NCBI RefSeq assembly: GCF_030580915.1
Contig: NZ_JAUQTA010000002.1
Location: forward strand, 372,001 to 436,000
Length of the DNA: 64,000 nt
Direction of reading: 5' to 3'
Source of the DNA: Nocardioides jiangxiensis
Lineage (GTDB): Bacteria; Actinomycetota; Actinomycetes; Propionibacteriales; Nocardioidaceae
Shown here: positions 61,150 through 64,000 of the stretch, one piece after another
How positions within the stretch are numbered: position 1 is the stretch's first letter
How the letters are laid out: each line of letters starts with the position of its first letter
The notes under the pieces: model-generated
What the model saw: only the letters and a program-made list of their open reading frames with translations
What the model was told of the DNA's origin: nothing
Database searches by the model: none
Program-made: the position numbers and the translations under genes

Positions 61150-62928
61150 GTGACGCAGCTATCCGGACGGCCGACCTCGACCCTCGGAGACGGCTTCGCC
61201 GTGCTCGGAGTCGCGATCCGGCGCGAGCCCTGGATCTTCACCGTCGCCACCATCGGCAGCGCCCTCTTCGGCGCGCTGACCGTGGCGGACGCGTGGGTGC
61301 TCGGCTGGTCGACCGAGCACGCCGTGCTCCCGGCCTTTCGCGACGGGCGGATCTCGGCGGGTCTGCTCGGGGCCGTCGTCGGCCTCTTCGTCGGCGTCGC
61401 CATCCTGCGTGCGGTGGGCATCGTGGCGCGCCGTCTCGGTGCGGGCCTCATGCAGTACCGGCTGCAGGCGCGCGACCGGCGAGCGGTCACCCGCCAGTAC
61501 CTCCGGCTCCCCATGGAGTGGCACCAGCAGCACCCGACGGGTGAGCTCCTCTCCAACGCGAACGCCGACGTGGAGGCCGCCTGGAGCCCGATCGCGCCGC
61601 TGCCCATGGCAGTCGGCACGGTCGTGATGATGCTCATCGCGATCGGCCAGATGTTCGCGGCCGACGTCGTGCTGGCCGTGATCGGCCTGGTCGTCTTCCC
61701 GCTGGTCATCGGCACCACCGTGCTCTACCAGAACGCCTCCTCGCCGCTGATGACCCGCGCCCAGGCCCTGCGCGGCCGGCTCAGCGCCATCGCGCACGAG
61801 TCGTTCGAGGGCGCGCAGGTCGTGAAGACCCTCGGCCGCGAAGGCGACGAGACCGAGCGGTTCGCCGCCGTGGCCCACGAGCTGCGCGACGTCAACGTGC
61901 GCGCCGGGCGGATCCGTGCGGCGTTCGACCCGGTGATCGCGTCCGTGCCGTCGCTGGGGGTCCTGGTCGTGCTCGCCGTGGGCGTCGCGCGCGTGGAGGC
62001 CGGGCACACCGACCCCGGTGACGTGGTCACCATCGGCTACCTGCTGACGATCGTGGCGATGCCGATCCGGTCGATCGGCTGGCTGCTCGGCGAGTTCCCG
62101 CGCAGCGTGGTCGGCTTCCGCCGGGTCAGCCGGGTCCTGGCGGCGACCGGCGAGATGCAGTACGGCACGGAGCAGCTGCCGGGTGCCGGGGCCGCGACCC
62201 TCCGGGTCGACCGCCTCTCCTACGCGTACGACGCCGGCGTGCCCGTGCTCGCCGACATCGACTTCGAGCTGGCGCCGGGACGCTCGGTCGCCCTCGTGGG
62301 CGCGACGGCGAGTGGCAAGAGCACCCTGACCAACCTGATCACCCGTCTCGTCGACCCCGACGACGGAGCGATCAGGGTCGACGGCGTGGACCTGCGCGAC
62401 CTCGCCTCCGGCGAGCTGGCCCGGTCGGTGGCCGTGGTGCCGCAGACGGCGTTCCTCTTCGACGACACGGTCCGCGGCAACGTGACTCTCGGCGCCGACA
62501 TCGCCGATGCCGATGTCTGGGCCGCCCTCCGCACCGCCCAGGCAGACGGCTTCGTGGCGGCCCTTCCGCACGGTCTCGACACGAAGCTGGGCGAGCGCGG
62601 CACCTCGCTCTCCGGCGGCCAGCGCCAGCGGATCTCGCTGGCGCGGGCCCTCGTCCGTCGGCCGCGCCTGCTCGTGCTCGACGACGCGACCTCGGCGGTC
62701 GACCCCGAGGTCGAGGCGCGCATCCTCGGCGCGCTGCGTGAGGGCGGGGGAGCCGCGACCCTCGTGGTCGTCGCCTACCGCAAGGCCACCATCGCGCTGG
62801 CCGACGAGGTGCTGCACCTCGCCGACGGGCGCATCGTCGACCGCGGCCCCCACGCCGAGCTGCTCGCCCGCTCCGCGGCGTACGCCGACCTCGTCAACGC
62901 CTACGAGACGCAGGAGGAGGACGCGTGA
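61150..62928 (+). CDS. ABC exporter half-transporter with degenerate ATP site
   Basis: 592 residues. Six-span N-terminal domain (about 30-310) followed by an ATP-binding domain. Walker A GATASGKSTL, the Q-loop PQTAFLFDDTVRGNV and signature LSGGQRQRISLARAL are normal, but Walker B ends VLDDATSAVD (Asp in place of the catalytic Glu) and the switch histidine is replaced in VVAYRKATIAL. This is the degenerate half expected of a heterodimeric exporter, whose other half (62925 onward) should carry the active site. Substrate unknown. GTG 61150 chosen; an earlier GTG lies at 61123. Confidence 0.88.
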   Translation: MTQLSGRPTSTLGDGFAVLGVAIRREPWIFTVATIGSALFGALTVADAWVLGWSTEHAVLPAFRDGRISAGLLGAVVGLFVGVAILRAVGIVARRLGAGLMQYRLQARDRRAVTRQYLRLPMEWHQQHPTGELLSNANADVEAAWSPIAPLPMAVGTVVMMLIAIGQMFAADVVLAVIGLVVFPLVIGTTVLYQNASSPLMTRAQALRGRLSAIAHESFEGAQVVKTLGREGDETERFAAVAHELRDVNVRAGRIRAAFDPVIASVPSLGVLVVLAVGVARVEAGHTDPGDVVTIGYLLTIVAMPIRSIGWLLGEFPRSVVGFRRVSRVLAATGEMQYGTEQLPGAGAATLRVDRLSYAYDAGVPVLADIDFELAPGRSVALVGATASGKSTLTNLITRLVDPDDGAIRVDGVDLRDLASGELARSVAVVPQTAFLFDDTVRGNVTLGADIADADVWAALRTAQADGFVAALPHGLDTKLGERGTSLSGGQRQRISLARALVRRPRLLVLDDATSAVDPEVEARILGALREGGGAATLVVVAYRKATIALADEVLHLADGRIVDRGPHAELLARSAAYADLVNAYETQEEDA

Positions 62929-64000
62929 GCACCCCCGAGCCGACGGTCGGCACCGGCGCCGACATCGCCGCCCTCGCCACGATCCGCCGGGGCATGCGGA
63001 TCTCGCCGGAGCTGCGCGACGGCCTCGGCGTGACACTGCTGCTGGCCCTGGTCGCCACCGTCGGCCAGGTCGTCGTGCCGATCACGATGCAGAAGACCAT
63101 CGACCACGGCCTCGCCGAGGGGCGATCCGTCGACCTCGGCTACATGCTCGGCATGGGCGTCGTCGCGATGGCTGCGATCCTGGCGACGGGCGTGGCGTCG
63201 TACCTGATGACGAGCAGGCTCTTCACCCAGGCCGAGCGTGGGCTGGCCACCCTGCGGATCAAGGCGTTCCGCCACGTCCACGACCTGCCCCTCCTGACCC
63301 AGAACACCGAGCGGCGCGGGGCTCTCGTCAGCCGGGTGACCAGTGACGTCGACCAGGTGTCGCAGTTCCTCGTCTTCGGCGGAGTCTTCGCCATCGTCAG
63401 CATCGGCCAGATCCTGGTCGCGACCGTGATCATGCTCGTCTACAGCTGGCAGCTCTGCCTCGTGGTCTGGGTCTGCTTCCTTCCGCTCTTCCTCAGCCTG
63501 CGCTGGTTCCAGCAGCGGCTCTCCGACGCGTACGGCGTCGTGCGTGCGCAGGTCGGCGTGATGCTCGGCGCGATCGCCGAGCCCGTCGTCGGCGCCGCCG
63601 TCATCCGTGCCTATGCCGTCCAGGAGCGCACGCAGGCCCGCATCGACGAGGCGATCGCCGCCAACCAGCTCGCGGCCACCAAGGCCCAGGGCTTCACGGC
63701 GTTCTCCTTCTCGCTGGGCGGCCTCTCGGGTGGGCTGGCCAATGCCGGCGTCCTCGTGATCGGCATCTGGCTCGGGTTCGCCGGCCAGATCACGGCCGGC
63801 GAGGTCATCGCCTTCGCCTTCCTCGTCACCTTGTTCGTCGGCCCCGTCCAGATGGGCACGCAGGTGCTGACCGATGCGCAGAACGCCCTGGCAGGCTGGC
63901 GCCGCGTCATCGGCGTGCTCGACACCCCGGCGGAGCTGGTCGACCCCGGCGCCGACGGCGAGGTGCTGCCGCGCGGCCCGATCGACGTCGCCTTCCGTGG
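62925..64000 (+). CDS. second ABC exporter half-transporter (cut by right edge)
   Basis: At least 358 residues of a type IV exporter. Six membrane spans from GLGVTLLLALVATVGQVVVPITMQKTIDHGLAEG to AGVLVIGIWLGFAGQITAGEVIAFAFLVTLF, with the cytoplasmic coupling-helix region ERRGALVSRVTSDVDQVSQFLVFG and AQVGVMLGAIAEPVVGAAVIRAYAVQE. The ATP-binding domain begins near the edge (PIDVAFR). GTG overlaps the stop of the first subunit gene by four bases. It should supply the complete ATP site of the heterodimer. Confidence 0.88.
   Translation, partial: MSTPEPTVGTGADIAALATIRRGMRISPELRDGLGVTLLLALVATVGQVVVPITMQKTIDHGLAEGRSVDLGYMLGMGVVAMAAILATGVASYLMTSRLFTQAERGLATLRIKAFRHVHDLPLLTQNTERRGALVSRVTSDVDQVSQFLVFGGVFAIVSIGQILVATVIMLVYSWQLCLVVWVCFLPLFLSLRWFQQRLSDAYGVVRAQVGVMLGAIAEPVVGAAVIRAYAVQERTQARIDEAIAANQLAATKAQGFTAFSFSLGGLSGGLANAGVLVIGIWLGFAGQITAGEVIAFAFLVTLFVGPVQMGTQVLTDAQNALAGWRRVIGVLDTPAELVDPGADGEVLPRGPIDVAFR

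Overview
This is a high-GC actinobacterial chromosome segment with tightly packed genes and GTG/TTG starts. It carries an intact division and cell wall (dcw) cluster. Gene content and order (MraZ to DivIVA, PriA instead of HisA, mycothiol-type enzymes, a PknL/Rv2175c-like locus, DAP-type MurE) fit Nocardioidaceae, most likely Nocardioides or a close relative. I see no tRNA, rRNA, CRISPR array, insertion sequence or prophage gene.

Layout. 1-3739: the 5' part of a tryptophan 2,3-dioxygenase (minus, off the left edge), a VOC protein, then a minus-strand MurL-MurD2 pair. 3773-13687: class II DAHP synthase, a zinc-ribbon membrane protein, SRPBCC protein, endonuclease IV, PASTA kinase, LysM/lytic transglycosylase, Rv2175c-like regulator, a secreted barnase-like RNase with its barstar, polyprenyl synthase and MTHFR. 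This resembles the mycobacterial aroG-pknL-Rv2175c-idsA2-Rv2172c neighbourhood. 13726-17701: CrtI-like oxidoreductase, DUF4126, ArsC-like protein, an SAV_6107-type HEPN gene behind a perfect SOS box, methyltransferase and DUF3040. 17659-22047: transglutaminase/DUF58/MoxR set (minus). 22152-40240: the dcw cluster mraZ, mraW-type leader RNA, small membrane protein, rsmH, ftsL, ftsI, murE, murF, mraY, a catalytically dead MurD remnant, ftsW, murG, murC, ftsQ, ftsZ, pgeF, yggS, sepF, divIVA, terminator. 40384-48925: DksA-like protein with a histone-H1-like tail, lspA, rluD-type synthase, GNAT, dnaE, two membrane or secreted proteins and a decayed DUF3352 copy. 49449-57304: Lon-like N-domain protein, then hisD-C-B-H and priA-hisF separated by a three-gene insertion. 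57317-64000: matrixin-like protease, enoyl-CoA hydratase, SDR, small membrane protein, TIGR03085 protein and a heterodimeric ABC exporter pair cut by the right edge.

Main biological point. The dcw slot for murD (between mraY and ftsW) holds a 337-residue protein that still aligns with the first two MurD domains. It has lost the P-loop lysine, the Mg2+/carbamyl-lysine residues and the whole C-terminal ligase domain. About 27 kb away lies a complete MurD-like ligase with an altered DDSKATN motif, coupled to a MurL-type epimerase gene. Together these predict that D-Glu enters peptidoglycan by L-Glu ligation followed by epimerisation (the MurD2/MurL route), and that the old MurD persists as a pseudoenzyme inside the division operon.

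Expression. At least 18 genes show a TANNNT box 6-8 bases before the start codon, so leaderless transcripts look common here. The leadered genes that stand out carry regulation: MraZ boxes on mraZ, a structured leader before rsmH, a palindrome-in-promoter before ftsZ and an SOS box before the HEPN gene.
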